A stretch of DNA of 64,000 nucleotides from Rhizobium sp. 11515TR (GTDB taxonomy: Bacteria > Pseudomonadota > Alphaproteobacteria > Rhizobiales > Rhizobiaceae). The notes beneath the pieces are model-generated. The model searched no databases, was not told the origin of the DNA, and saw only the letters and a program-made list of their open reading frames with translations. The DNA lies in assembly GCF_002277895.1 (NCBI RefSeq), contig NZ_CP022998.1:1841501-1905500 (forward strand). The letters are read 5' to 3'. The position numbers and the translations under genes are program-made. Shown piece after piece: positions 45,486 to 55,700 of the stretch (its first letter is position 1; each line of letters starts with the position of its first letter).

Positions 45486-45722
45486 ATGAGCGATATCGCA
45501 GAACGCGTAAAGAAAATTGTTGTTGATCATCTTGGCGTTGACGCCGACAAGGTTGTTGAAAGCGCAAGCTTTATCGACGATCTGGGTGCGGACTCGCTCG
45601 ACACCGTCGAACTGGTCATGGCCTTCGAAGAAGAATTCGGCGTTGAAATTCCGGACGACGCTGCTGACTCGATCCTGACGGTCGGCGACGCGGTAAAGTT
45701 CATTGAGAAGGCTCAGGCCTAA
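45486..45722 (+). CDS. acpP: Acyl carrier protein
   Basis: Carries growing fatty acyl chains on a phosphopantetheine arm. The 78-residue acidic helical protein has S37 in [10 protein letters not shown] as the attachment site. It lies between fabG and fabF, on the same strand. The start at 45486 has a GAGGAAAC-type site upstream. Confidence 0.97.
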   Translation: MSDIAERVKKIVVDHLGVDADKVVESASFIDDLGADSLDTVELVMAFEEEFGVEIPDDAADSILTVGDAVKFIEKAQA

Positions 45723-45836
45723 TCTTTCGCGCTTTTTGACGGGGCGGGCTGAAGAGTCCGCCCTATTTCGTCCGGCGACGCCGGGCGAAGCAAGTTTATA
45801 CGCATATCATCATAAAAAGACGGGGGTCTGCGGGCG

Positions 45837-47099
45837 ATGAGACGTGTCGTTATCACGGGTACCGGCATGGTATCACCTTTGGGCTGTGGCACTGAGGTGT
45901 CCTGGACGCGTTTGCTCGCTGGGCACAATGGTGCACGCCTCGTGACTGAATTCGAGGTCGAAGACCTCGCGGCAAAGATTGCCTGCCGCATTCCTGTCGG
46001 CGACGGCACCGACGGCACGTTCAATGCTGACGATTGGATGGAGCCGAAGGAACAGCGCAAGGTCGATCCCTTCATCATCTATGGCATGGCGGCCGCCGAC
46101 ATGGCGCTGGCCGATGCCCGCTGGCACCCGGAAACGGATGAAGACCAGATTGCCACGGGCGTCATGATCGGCTCGGGCATTGGCGGCCTCGAAGGCATCG
46201 TCGAAGCCGGCTATACGCTGCGCGACAAGGGGCCGCGCCGCATCTCGCCCTTCTTCATCCCCGGTCGTCTCATCAATCTCGTCTCCGGTCAGGTTTCCAT
46301 CCGTCACAAGCTGCGCGGCCCGAACCACGCGGTCGTCACCGCATGCTCGACCGGCGCGCACGCGATCGGCGACGCTGCTCGTCTGATCATGCTCGGCGAT
46401 GCCGATGTTATGGTGGCAGGCGGTGCCGAAGCTCCGGTCTGCCGCATTTCGCTTGCGGGCTTTGCTGCCTGCAAGGCGCTGTCGACGGACTTCAACGATA
46501 CGCCGCAAAAGGCCTCGCGCCCCTACGACCGCGACCGTGACGGCTTCGTCATGGGCGAGGGCGCCGGCATCGTTGTTCTTGAAGAACTGGAGCACGCCAA
46601 GGCGCGCGGCGCCAAGATCTATGCAGAAGTCGTCGGCTACGGCCTCTCGGGCGACGCGCATCATATCACCGCTCCGTCCGAAGACGGCGAAGGTGCTTTC
46701 CGCTGCATGACATCAGCGCTGAAGCGCGCCGGCCTGACGCCTGATGATGTCGACTACATCAATGCCCATGGCACATCGACCATGGCCGATACGATCGAAC
46801 TCGGCGCTGTCGAGCGGCTGGTCGGCAATGCCGCGTCGAGGATTTCCATGTCGTCCACCAAGTCGGCAACGGGTCATCTTCTTGGCGCTGCCGGTGCCAT
46901 CGAAGCGATCTTTGCGACGCTCGCCATTCGTGACAACGTCGCCCCGCCCACGCTCAATCTGGATAATCCGGAGCGCGAGACCGCCATCGATCTCGTTCCG
47001 CACAAGGCCCGCAAGCGCGAAATCAACGTTGCGCTGTCGAACTCCTTCGGCTTCGGCGGCACGAATGCGTCGCTTGTCCTGCGCCGTTATGAGGCTTAA
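45837..47099 (+). CDS. fabF: 3-oxoacyl-ACP synthase II
   Basis: Condensing enzyme of fatty acid elongation. The 420-residue product has the catalytic cysteine C170 in VVTACSTGAH, and histidines in NAHGTSTMAD and KSATGHLLGAAG. Follows acpP by 114 bases. It starts MRRVVITGTGMVSPLG, the conserved N-terminus. Confidence 0.95.
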   Translation: MRRVVITGTGMVSPLGCGTEVSWTRLLAGHNGARLVTEFEVEDLAAKIACRIPVGDGTDGTFNADDWMEPKEQRKVDPFIIYGMAAADMALADARWHPETDEDQIATGVMIGSGIGGLEGIVEAGYTLRDKGPRRISPFFIPGRLINLVSGQVSIRHKLRGPNHAVVTACSTGAHAIGDAARLIMLGDADVMVAGGAEAPVCRISLAGFAACKALSTDFNDTPQKASRPYDRDRDGFVMGEGAGIVVLEELEHAKARGAKIYAEVVGYGLSGDAHHITAPSEDGEGAFRCMTSALKRAGLTPDDVDYINAHGTSTMADTIELGAVERLVGNAASRISMSSTKSATGHLLGAAGAIEAIFATLAIRDNVAPPTLNLDNPERETAIDLVPHKARKREINVALSNSFGFGGTNASLVLRRYEA

Positions 47100-47312
47100 T
47101 AACAACGCGTAACTGTTGGGGTGAGGGTGCCTTGCGGCAATCTCGCCCGCATCCTTGATTGTTGCTGCGCCTTCGTCTTTCTCGGGAATGTGGTGCGGGA
47201 ACGCCTGATCGGTCGAAGTCGGAGCCTGGAGCTCCGCCTTATCTTCTGAACCTGCTTTTTGCCGCATTGCTTGGCCAAAGAGCAGGCAATGACAAAAAGG
47301 AAGGGATTGCCG

Positions 47313-48527
47313 GTGAGCGATACGAACCAGAGCAACGGAACTCCGAACGGGCAGAAAGGACCGATTATCCCGAAATCGGCGAATGAAGCCCTGCGTCCGG
47401 AGCGTGTTCCGGATCCGCCGAAGCGTTCGCGCAAAGCCCGCAGCCAGATGGTCATCTTCCTGAACTTTCTGATGACGCTTGCGGTTTTCGTCGCCGTTGC
47501 CGCCATCGGCGGCGCCTATTACGCGTTTTCGATCTATCAGGGTCCCGGTCCTCTGACGACCAACACCAATTTCATCGTGCGCAATGGTGCTGGCCTCAGC
47601 GAGATTGCCAACCGCCTGGAATCCAATAACATCATCACCGATCAGCGCATCTTCCGCTGGTTGACGGCCACCTATCTGCATGATGGTGAAACGCTTCGCG
47701 CCGGCGAATACGAAATCAAGGCCGGCGCTTCCATGAAGGACATCATGGAGCTGCTGAAGTCCGGCAAGTCGATCCTCTATTCGGTTACTTTGCCGGAAGG
47801 GCTTACGGTGCGGCAGATGTTCAACAAGCTGCAGGCGGATGTCGTGCTGGAGGGCGATCTGCCGTCAGCCCTGCCGCCGGAAGGCAGCCTGAGGCCGGAC
47901 ACCTATAAGTTCACGCGCGGCACGAAGCGCACCGAAATCGTTCAGCAGATGGTGGCGGCACAGACCAAACTGGTCGATCAGATCTGGGAGAAGCGCGATT
48001 CAAGCGTCCAGCTGGCGAGCAAGCAGGATTTCATCACGCTGGCTTCCATGGTGGAGAAGGAAACCGGCGTGGCGGACGAACGCGCCCATGTCGCTTCCGT
48101 CTTCCTGAACCGGTTGGGCAAGGGTATGCGCCTGCAGTCCGACCCGACGGTCATCTATGGCCTCTTCGGTGGTGAAGGAAAGCCGTCCGATCGCCCGATC
48201 TACCAGTCCGACCTGAAGAAGGACACGCCTTATAATACCTACCTCATCAAGGGCTTGCCGCCGACGCCGATCGCAAATCCGGGCAAGGATGCTCTGGAGG
48301 CGGTCGCCAACCCCTGGAAGACGCAGGACCTCTATTTCGTGGCGGATGGCACCGGCGGACATGTCTTCGCCGCGACGCTGGACGAGCACAATGCCAATGT
48401 CAGGCGCTGGCGCAAGCTGGTTGCCGAGAAGGGCGAAGATCCCAGCGCCATTGCCGTTGATGGTCAACCCGACGATGCTGCCATAGCCCCCGGTTCGGGC
48501 GCGCAGCAGAAGAAGAAGACCAACTAA
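47313..48527 (+). CDS. mltG: Endolytic murein transglycosylase MltG
   Basis: Inner-membrane lytic transglycosylase that ends new glycan strands. The product has a cytoplasmic N-terminus rich in Lys/Arg/Pro, one membrane helix (about residues 45-68), a LysM-like segment and the catalytic YceG domain with the glutamate in MVEKETGV. The tail after about residue 385 is Ala/Lys-rich. The GTG at 47313 is preferred because AAGGAAGGG lies seven bases upstream; an ATG at 47289 would add eight residues. fabF-mltG-yicC-gmk is a common order. Confidence 0.88.
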   Translation: MSDTNQSNGTPNGQKGPIIPKSANEALRPERVPDPPKRSRKARSQMVIFLNFLMTLAVFVAVAAIGGAYYAFSIYQGPGPLTTNTNFIVRNGAGLSEIANRLESNNIITDQRIFRWLTATYLHDGETLRAGEYEIKAGASMKDIMELLKSGKSILYSVTLPEGLTVRQMFNKLQADVVLEGDLPSALPPEGSLRPDTYKFTRGTKRTEIVQQMVAAQTKLVDQIWEKRDSSVQLASKQDFITLASMVEKETGVADERAHVASVFLNRLGKGMRLQSDPTVIYGLFGGEGKPSDRPIYQSDLKKDTPYNTYLIKGLPPTPIANPGKDALEAVANPWKTQDLYFVADGTGGHVFAATLDEHNANVRRWRKLVAEKGEDPSAIAVDGQPDDAAIAPGSGAQQKKKTN

Positions 48528-48637
48528 TCCTCACCGCACCGTGGTCTGCACAGAGAGCCCGGCGCGGATTCACTTTACATTGGCCCGTAATCCGAAGATT
48601 TTCGATGGATTGGGGATAGGAACTATCGGAGGCTTGC

Positions 48638-49525
48638 ATGGCGTTGCAGTCCATGACCGGCTTTGCCCGGCGTGAGGGAACGAGTGGTCGTGGCCGCTGG
48701 GCATGGGAACTGCGCTCGGTAAACGGCAAGGGGTTGGATATCCGCCTGCGCTTGCCGCCGGGCCTGGAGCGCCTCGAAACCGATGTCCGCAAGTCGATCG
48801 CGGATCGGCTCTCGCGCGGCAATCTTCAGGTCAGCCTGTCGCTCTCGGTGGAAGAAAGCCGTGTCGAGATCGTCGTGAACCAGGATGCGCTGACGGCGGT
48901 CCTGGCGCTGCGCGATCAGCTGGCCGGCATCGTCGATCCCGCTCCGCTGCGCCTGGAAAGTCTGATGGCTGTGCGCGGCCTGGTGGAATTCAAGGAAGCC
49001 GAGGAAGACGAGGACGTTGTCGCCGCGCGCGACACAGATATCATGGCCGGCCTCGAGGCGGCACTCGCCGATCTCCGCGACATGCGCCGGCAGGAGGGCG
49101 ATGCACTCGGCAAGGTTCTGCTCGGTCATGTCGCGACGATCGAGGCGCTGACATCAACGGTCGAGCGTGACCCTTCTCGTTCCCCGCAGGAAATTGCCGC
49201 GAAACTGGCGACGCAGGTTTCGATGCTTCTGGATGGCTCGTCGGGCCTTGATCGTGACCGGCTCCACGCCGAAGCTGCCCTTCTTGCCACCAAGGCCGAT
49301 CTGCGCGAGGAGATCGATCGCCTGAAGGCCCACGTGGCGGCGGCGCGCGATCTGATATCCAAGGGCGGCCCTGTCGGCCGCAAGCTCGATTTTCTTGCAC
49401 AGGAATTTAACCGGGAATCGAATACCATCTGTTCGAAATCGAATGCAGCGGCCGTGACAGCCGCCGGCATCGAGCTGAAAGTGGTAATCGACCAGTTCCG
49501 CGAACAGGTCCAGAATTTGGAGTAG
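48638..49525 (+). CDS. YicC/YloC endoribonuclease
   Basis: A 295-residue protein with the YicC signature start (SMTGFARREG) and C-terminal AVTAAGIELKVVIDQFREQVQNLE-type helix with conserved acidic residues (shortened here). Family members are endoribonucleases implicated in RNA turnover and stationary-phase survival. TCGGAGG precedes the ATG. It lies four bases before gmk, so the two are co-transcribed. Confidence 0.9.
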   Translation: MALQSMTGFARREGTSGRGRWAWELRSVNGKGLDIRLRLPPGLERLETDVRKSIADRLSRGNLQVSLSLSVEESRVEIVVNQDALTAVLALRDQLAGIVDPAPLRLESLMAVRGLVEFKEAEEDEDVVAARDTDIMAGLEAALADLRDMRRQEGDALGKVLLGHVATIEALTSTVERDPSRSPQEIAAKLATQVSMLLDGSSGLDRDRLHAEAALLATKADLREEIDRLKAHVAAARDLISKGGPVGRKLDFLAQEFNRESNTICSKSNAAAVTAAGIELKVVIDQFREQVQNLE

Positions 49526-49528
49526 GCC

Positions 49529-50191
<663 letters not shown>

Positions 50192-50193
50192 GC

Positions 50194-51021
50194 TTACAGG
50201 CAATTCGCCAGCCGGCAGAATTCTTCCACCGAAAGCGTTTCGGCGCGGCGCTGCGGGTCGATATCGGCTTTTAGCAGTAGGGCTTCGCCGCCAAGCGGCT
50301 TCAAGCTCTGTCGCAGCATCTTGCGGCGCTGACCGAAGGCGGCCTGGGTCACCTTCTCCAGCTTGTCGACGGCGCAAGGGATAGGGTTTTCCCTCGGCGT
50401 CAGATGCACCACGGTCGAGGTCACCTTAGGCGGCGGCGTGAAGGCCTGTGGCGGTATGTCGAAAGCCATGCGGGCCTCTGCCCGCCAGCCGCAGAGCACG
50501 CCGAGCCGGCCATAATGATCGTCATCCTCCTGCGCCACGATCCGCTGGCCGACTTCCTTCTGGAACATCAGGGTCAGGGATTGCCAGAAGGGCGGCCATT
50601 GGGCCGACAGAAGCCAGTTCACCAACAACTGCGTCCCAACATTATAGGGCAGGTTTGCGATGATCTTGACCGGCCCTTGCGGGACAAGGGCGGCGAAATC
50701 CGTCTTCAACGCATCGCCTTCGATCACCTCCAGCCGGCCGGGATAGTGATCGGCGATTTCCGCCAGAGCCGGCAGGCAGCGCGCATCGCGTTCGACGGCG
50801 ATGACCTTGGCCGCTCCGAGCGCCAGGATGGCGCGCGTGAGGCCACCCGGTCCAGGGCCAACTTCGAAGACGGTGACGCCTTCGAGCGATCCGGCTGCGC
50901 GCGCGACCTTCTGGGTCAGATTGAGATCGAGAAGGAAGTTCTGGCCAAGCGCCTTGCGCGCATCGAGGCCGTGGCGTTGAATTACATCGCGAAGGGGCGG
51001 CAAGCCATCGAGAGCGGCCAT
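50194..51021 (-). CDS. rsmA: 16S rRNA (adenine-N6,N6)-dimethyltransferase
   Basis: Dimethylates two adjacent adenines near the 3' end of 16S rRNA (KsgA). The 275-residue product has GQNFL at 26-30, the SAM motif EVGPGPGG at 53-60 and catalytic NLPY at 123-126. The start at 51021 overlaps the pdxA stop by one base (TGATG). It is the last gene of the lptF-to-ksgA run. Confidence 0.95.
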   Translation of the reverse strand: MAALDGLPPLRDVIQRHGLDARKALGQNFLLDLNLTQKVARAAGSLEGVTVFEVGPGPGGLTRAILALGAAKVIAVERDARCLPALAEIADHYPGRLEVIEGDALKTDFAALVPQGPVKIIANLPYNVGTQLLVNWLLSAQWPPFWQSLTLMFQKEVGQRIVAQEDDDHYGRLGVLCGWRAEARMAFDIPPQAFTPPPKVTSTVVHLTPRENPIPCAVDKLEKVTQAAFGQRRKMLRQSLKPLGGEALLLKADIDPQRRAETLSVEEFCRLANCL

Positions 51022-52046
51022 CAGGGATTGTTTCCGGTCTTGCTGCTGATTTCGCTGGCCAGCTTCAACGCAGCGACAAGGCTGTCTTCCTTGGCAATAC
51101 CCTTACCGGCGATGCCAAAAGCCGTGCCGTGATCCGGAGACGTGCGGACAAAAGGTAAGCCGAGCGTGACATTGACGGAATCGTCGAAGCCGAGCGCCTT
51201 GGCCGGGATCAATGCCTGATCGTGATACATGCAGATGGCGACATCGTAACGCCGGCGGGCGTCGTCATGAAACATGGTGTCGGCGGGCAGGGGGCCGAAT
51301 GCGTCGATGCCCTCGGAGCGGAGCCTGTCGATCGCAGGCCATACGATTTCGTCGTCTTCCTTGCCGAGCGCGCCATTCTCTCCCGCATGCGGATTGAGAC
51401 CGGCAACGGCAAGGCGCGGCTTGGAGATGCCGAAACGGACGCGGAGGTCGCGATCGGTAATCCGGCATGTCTCGGCGATCAGATCGGAGGTCAACGTTTC
51501 AGGCACCTCCTTCAGCGAGATATGGATGGTGACTGGGATCGCGCGAAGCTTCGGACCGGCAAGCAGCATGACCGGCATGACCGGCTTTCCAGTGGCGCGG
51601 GTTGCAAGATCCGCCAGGAATTCCGTATGGCCAGGAAAGCCGAAACCGGCATCATAGAGCACCGATTTGGCGATAGGATTGGTGACGACTGCGGATGTCC
51701 GGCCACTCATGCTGAGGGAAACGGCCGTTTCGATGGCGGCAATCGTGCCTTTTGCGGTCGCCACATGCGGCTCGCCGGCGATGACATCCATGCCAGCCTC
51801 GATCGGCAGGATCGGCAGCGCATCGGGAAAGATATTACAGGCATTCGCCGGATCGGCGGTCGCAAGCGGTACGGTCAGGCCGAGCTGAGAAGCTCGCGCC
51901 GCAAGCACGGCGGCATCGCCAAGAAACAGGAAGGGTGGCAGATCAAGCTCGCCGCGGCGAAGCCAGGCGGCGAGGGTGATGTCGGGACCTATGCCAGCCG
52001 GATCCCCCTGTGTGAGCGCGAGGGGGAGGGAAGAGCGCCGTGGCAT
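51021..52046 (-). CDS. pdxA: 4-hydroxythreonine-4-phosphate dehydrogenase
   Basis: Step of pyridoxal phosphate synthesis; oxidises 4-phospho-hydroxy-L-threonine. The 341-residue product has the start [14 protein letters not shown], metal-binding histidines in [11 protein letters not shown] and [13 protein letters not shown] at 52046 is chosen over the TTG two codons earlier. It follows surA closely (six bases), in the usual order surA-pdxA-ksgA. Confidence 0.94.
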   Translation of the reverse strand: MPRRSSLPLALTQGDPAGIGPDITLAAWLRRGELDLPPFLFLGDAAVLAARASQLGLTVPLATADPANACNIFPDALPILPIEAGMDVIAGEPHVATAKGTIAAIETAVSLSMSGRTSAVVTNPIAKSVLYDAGFGFPGHTEFLADLATRATGKPVMPVMLLAGPKLRAIPVTIHISLKEVPETLTSDLIAETCRITDRDLRVRFGISKPRLAVAGLNPHAGENGALGKEDDEIVWPAIDRLRSEGIDAFGPLPADTMFHDDARRRYDVAICMYHDQALIPAKALGFDDSVNVTLGLPFVRTSPDHGTAFGIAGKGIAKEDSLVAALKLASEISSKTGNNP

Positions 52047-52052
52047 CGTCAA

Positions 52053-52997
52053 TCAGCGATAGACGATCTGCGCCTTGGAGCGCAGCTCATCCATATACTT
52101 CTTGTCATTGGCGCTCACACCCGTTGCCTTGTCCTTACCGATATCCTCGGCACGGAACACGGCAGCGGCGGCGACGTCATCATTCACCTGACGTTGCGAG
52201 CAAATGGCAACATATTCGACGCCGCGATCGGTTACGATCGGCGTGGTCGTGTTGCCGGAAGCCTTCTCCAGGAGCGGCTTCCACATTTCCGGAACTTCTG
52301 GTGCAAGGACGCGGCCAAGGTCCTGGACGGAGACGTCACGCATGGTCGCGGCGAAGACCTTTGCCTGGTCGCAGCCCGGGAACTTCGACCGCGATGCTTC
52401 CGCTTCCGCCTTGCGCTGGTTCAAAATGGCGTTCCGCTTTGCAGCCGGAACGACGAAGACGATCTGCTTCAGGAAATATTCCGTCGTGACCGGCTTCGTC
52501 TTGTTTTCCGTCATGCGCGTCACGAGATCGTCGTTCGACATGCGGCTTCTTGCGCCGAAACGTGCATTGACGACCCGCGGCCAGCTCATGGAAACGGCGA
52601 TATAGGATTTGAAGTGATCAACGCCGACACCGGCCTTTTCGAGAATCTGGCTAAGCTGTGCCGGTGTCATCTTGTTGCTGGAGGCGAAACGGCCGAAGGC
52701 GGCATCGACGTCCGTCGTCGAAACGGACATGCGCAGGCGGGAGATCTCCGCGCGCTTCAGCGTTTCGTCGACGAGCTGCTCCTTGGCAAGCTTGTTCAGA
52801 TCGCCTTTCTGGCGCTGCAATTTGAGAAAGGCGACGCGCCTGGCTATGTCGCCGGATGTGATTACCTGGCTATTGACGAGGACTTTCACTTCGCTTGCTG
52901 CGAAAGCAACATCGCCGCTCGGCACGGCGAAGCTCGCCATAACCAAGGCCGCGGCTCCGAACAACAGAGCGCGCATCGGTGTCTTTCCAGAAAACAT
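52053..52997 (-). CDS. surA: SurA-like periplasmic chaperone/peptidylprolyl isomerase
   Basis: A 314-residue exported protein. The signal peptide runs to about residue 33 (cleavage near AFA). The SurA N-terminal domain (VNSQVITSGDIARRVAFLK) is clear; the parvulin-like region that follows (about 165-275) is diverged and lone, whereas E. coli SurA has two. It helps outer-membrane proteins fold in the periplasm. ATG at 52997 has AAGGGG six bases upstream; a TTG precedes it by one codon. It sits between lptD and pdxA. Confidence 0.86.
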   Translation of the reverse strand: MFSGKTPMRALLFGAAALVMASFAVPSGDVAFAASEVKVLVNSQVITSGDIARRVAFLKLQRQKGDLNKLAKEQLVDETLKRAEISRLRMSVSTTDVDAAFGRFASSNKMTPAQLSQILEKAGVGVDHFKSYIAVSMSWPRVVNARFGARSRMSNDDLVTRMTENKTKPVTTEYFLKQIVFVVPAAKRNAILNQRKAEAEASRSKFPGCDQAKVFAATMRDVSVQDLGRVLAPEVPEMWKPLLEKASGNTTTPIVTDRGVEYVAICSQRQVNDDVAAAAVFRAEDIGKDKATGVSANDKKYMDELRSKAQIVYR

Positions 52998-53194
52998 CAA
53001 TTACCCCTTCCCAAAGGTATTTCCTGCCAGCATAGCGCTGTTTTGGTGCGTCTGTCGCGCAATACGGCAACTTCGCGCCACATGTCTACATCAAGCGCGA
53101 TGAATTGCAAAATCCTTGCGGCGAAACAATGACACAACAGCGCCGCGCGTCACATGTGACGAGCAAAGGTCGCTGCAGCATTTTAAAACTGCCA

Positions 53195-53232
53195 CGTAAT
53201 TCCTTAAATCGATCCAGATTTAAGGAATTACG
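53195..53232. repeat. Perfect 16-bp inverted repeat
   Basis: CGTAATTCCTTAAATC (53195-53210) and GATTTAAGGAATTACG (53217-53232) are exact reverse complements around a 6-base loop GATCCA. The unit is AT-rich, unlike its GC-rich setting, and I recall similar sequences between genes in Rhizobiaceae. It is flanked by TTTTAAAACTGC. Confidence 0.75.
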
Positions 53233-53261
53233 CGATAGGCGGCGACCAACCGCATCCATGC

Positions 53262-53288
53262 AAAAGAGCCGGCGATGAAGCCGGCTCT
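53262..53288 (-). terminator. Terminator of lptD
   Basis: AGAGCCGGC (53265-53273) pairs with GCCGGCTCT (53280-53288). On the minus strand a short T run follows (AAAA at 53262-53265 on the plus strand). It lies about 20 bases past the lptD stop. Confidence 0.8.
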
Positions 53289-53306
53289 CTGCAGTTTCGA
53301 TTCAGA

Positions 53307-55700
53307 TCAGAATGTTGCGTCCTGAACGCTGCCGAGGTTGACGTCGCCAAGCGTACGGAAGGTCAGGCGAGCGCCGATCGACCAATTGGTGGCCGAGCTG
53401 GCTGTCGAATCCTTCTTGTCGAGGAATGACACGGTGAAGATCGTGCATTCGTCCTCGTAGGAAAGACCGACGCCCTGGCGGGTGATCTCATTGCTGTTGA
53501 GATCATAGCTGACCGTGCCGAAGACGGACCAGTATTCCTTGAACTTGATCTGCGCGCGCGACTGGATTTCGTCCTGATTGCTGGTGAAACCATATTGCGG
53601 CTGGGCCGCAATATGCGTGTAGATCAAGGATGTCTGGAACACATCGTTCGAGAAGCCAACTGCCGTATCCCCGCGACGGAAGGCAAAATCCTTCTCGTCG
53701 AAGCGGTAGGACTGCGACAGCGAAATGCCCTGCGGTGTCGTCAAGCCGAACATGGTGACATAGTCGGAACGGGTGGTTTCAAGTCCTGAATCCGAACCTG
53801 CACCGGCCAGATCGTCGGTCGCAAAGGAGTTGCGTCCCGCGAGCTGATAGGACTGTCCGAAAATATGCTGCAGTTTGTAACCGCTGTCGAAGCTGGCGGT
53901 GTAGCGCCACCCGACATTGGCACGCGTGCCGCCTTCGATGCGGTCGAAGCCCGAGAACTTGTCACGATCAAACAGGTTGGTCGCATCGAAGACAAAGCTC
54001 TGCGCGTCTTCATTCGGAAGCCGCCCGGCAAGCTGCTCGTCCGGGCGCACATAGATCTGCGCGATCGGCTCGAACACGTGAGTGCTGTTGCTTGTCGTGA
54101 TGAGGAACGGATATTTGGCTTCGAGACCCAGGGTCGCCATGCCGCGCGCGGCATAGTCGCTGTTGTCATAATTGCCGGAGTAGGTGCCTGCCGCAGGCCC
54201 ATTCATGTCCAGGCCATAGACGTCGCCGCGAAGCGCTGCCAGCGGCGTCAAAACCAAGCCTTGATCCGTGGTGAAGGTACGCTGCCACTGCAGCTCGGTG
54301 CTCAGGCGCGTATAATCTCCGGAAAGACCGAGGTAGCGGTCATTCAGACTGGCGTCGTTAAGAGAGCCCGCGGCGTCAAGGAAGGATGTCTTGTCACGCG
54401 ACAGATGCGTGAAATTCATCGTTGCCGACAGCTCGCCTCCGTAAACCGAGTTTGGATCGACATAATGATAATCGACGCTCGGATAGACATATGCCTGCTG
54501 CTTCTGCGCCGTGGCATTATTGTCTGTATCCTGCTCGTTATAGTAGAAGGCGCGCATGTCGAAGAAATTGCGCTTTCCGATACCAGTCAGGTAGGCCTGG
54601 TTCGTATGGGTGCTCTGGTTGAGCCCGTCCAGTCCATACGTGCGCGAGAAATTGTTATCGCTCTGCGCCATGACATCCCAGCCGAAAGTCCAGCGAGGAT
54701 TGATCCTGAAATCGGCCTTGGAATTGATCATGCCGCGCGTCTTGTGCTCGGCATCGGTCGTACCGGCCGTGAAGGCGTCCGGATTCATCTGGCTGATGCC
54801 GGCAACACGCAGGGTGTGGGTGCCGTTCTCGAAGCGCTGGCGGAATTCACCTTGGAGCAACAGACCTTGATTGCTGTAGCCCGTTGCGGTGACCGTCGCA
54901 TCCATGCTCGGCGAGATGACGTAATAATAAGGAACCGTTACACCGACGCCGAGACGCTGAGAAACGGTCACCGACGGGAACAGGAAGCCGGACTTGCGCT
55001 TGACCGTATTGTCTGGGACCGTAATCCAAGGAACATAGGCGATCGGCTGTCCGAACAACTCGAAACGGGCGTGCTCGAGACGAATCGTGTGTGTCACGCC
55101 GTTCTGGACGACGCGCTGTGCTTTGACCTGCCACAGCGGCGCACGGCCCTGTTCTGAGCAGGCCATGCAAGCGGTATAGACGCCCTTTGTGAGAATCAGC
55201 TGATTGCCGCCGACTCGCTCGCCCTTTTCGGCGACCATGCGGGTGTTGTCGGGCATTTCAATGCGAAGGGCGTTGACGAAGCCGTCGGAGAAGCTGTCGG
55301 TGACGTCCATTTTGTCACCGTACATGCGATTGCCGTCCGGGGTGATCAGCTCAACATTTCCGAGAGCCGTCATCCGCCCGGATTTCTGATTATATTCAAC
55401 CTTCTGGGCGACCATTCTATAGCCGCCATAGTTGATCTGGACCGCACCCGTCGCCGTGACGATCTGTGTATCCTTGTTGTAGACCAATTCGTTTGACGAA
55501 AGGACTAGCTTAGAGCCTTCCGGCACCTTCACCTTGATAGGGGAGGTCGCAGCGCCGGTGCCGCCATTGTTGGTGTTGGCATTATTATTATTGGCCTGGG
55601 CGTAAGCGACGACCGGACTCAAAATATATGCACACGCGGCCGTGCCCGTAACGAGGGCAGCCACATACTTTCTGATACTCTTGCGGTTGCCTGCCGCCAC
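53307..55700 (-). CDS. lptD: LPS-assembly outer-membrane protein LptD
   Basis: Inserts lipopolysaccharide into the outer leaflet. The 797-residue product has a signal peptide (cleavage near AYAQA, residue 35), a low-complexity Asn-rich linker, an OstA/LptD jellyroll domain (about 55-190) and a beta-barrel to the C-terminus, ending with Phe as barrels usually do. The GTG start at 55700 follows the lptG stop directly, with GGAGG upstream. It is in the Lpt run with lptF and lptG. Confidence 0.93.
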   Translation of the reverse strand: MAAGNRKSIRKYVAALVTGTAACAYILSPVVAYAQANNNNANTNNGGTGAATSPIKVKVPEGSKLVLSSNELVYNKDTQIVTATGAVQINYGGYRMVAQKVEYNQKSGRMTALGNVELITPDGNRMYGDKMDVTDSFSDGFVNALRIEMPDNTRMVAEKGERVGGNQLILTKGVYTACMACSEQGRAPLWQVKAQRVVQNGVTHTIRLEHARFELFGQPIAYVPWITVPDNTVKRKSGFLFPSVTVSQRLGVGVTVPYYYVISPSMDATVTATGYSNQGLLLQGEFRQRFENGTHTLRVAGISQMNPDAFTAGTTDAEHKTRGMINSKADFRINPRWTFGWDVMAQSDNNFSRTYGLDGLNQSTHTNQAYLTGIGKRNFFDMRAFYYNEQDTDNNATAQKQQAYVYPSVDYHYVDPNSVYGGELSATMNFTHLSRDKTSFLDAAGSLNDASLNDRYLGLSGDYTRLSTELQWQRTFTTDQGLVLTPLAALRGDVYGLDMNGPAAGTYSGNYDNSDYAARGMATLGLEAKYPFLITTSNSTHVFEPIAQIYVRPDEQLAGRLPNEDAQSFVFDATNLFDRDKFSGFDRIEGGTRANVGWRYTASFDSGYKLQHIFGQSYQLAGRNSFATDDLAGAGSDSGLETTRSDYVTMFGLTTPQGISLSQSYRFDEKDFAFRRGDTAVGFSNDVFQTSLIYTHIAAQPQYGFTSNQDEIQSRAQIKFKEYWSVFGTVSYDLNSNEITRQGVGLSYEDECTIFTVSFLDKKDSTASSATNWSIGARLTFRTLGDVNLGSVQDATF

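Larger units (their letters stand above)
52998..53306. other. Intergenic region between lptD and surA
   Basis: No gene is supported. The lptD end carries a terminator (53262-53288), and a strong 16-bp inverted repeat lies at 53195-53232. surA therefore probably has its own promoter, within about 53000-53190. Confidence 0.5.

Noticed and set aside
51222..53132. 636-codon plus-strand open frame
   Set aside because: It lies exactly opposite pdxA and surA. High-GC genes often leave long open frames on the reverse strand; it has no ribosome site or family signature.
53865..55157. 430-codon plus-strand open frame
   Set aside because: Antisense to lptD, with no start signal or recognisable domain.
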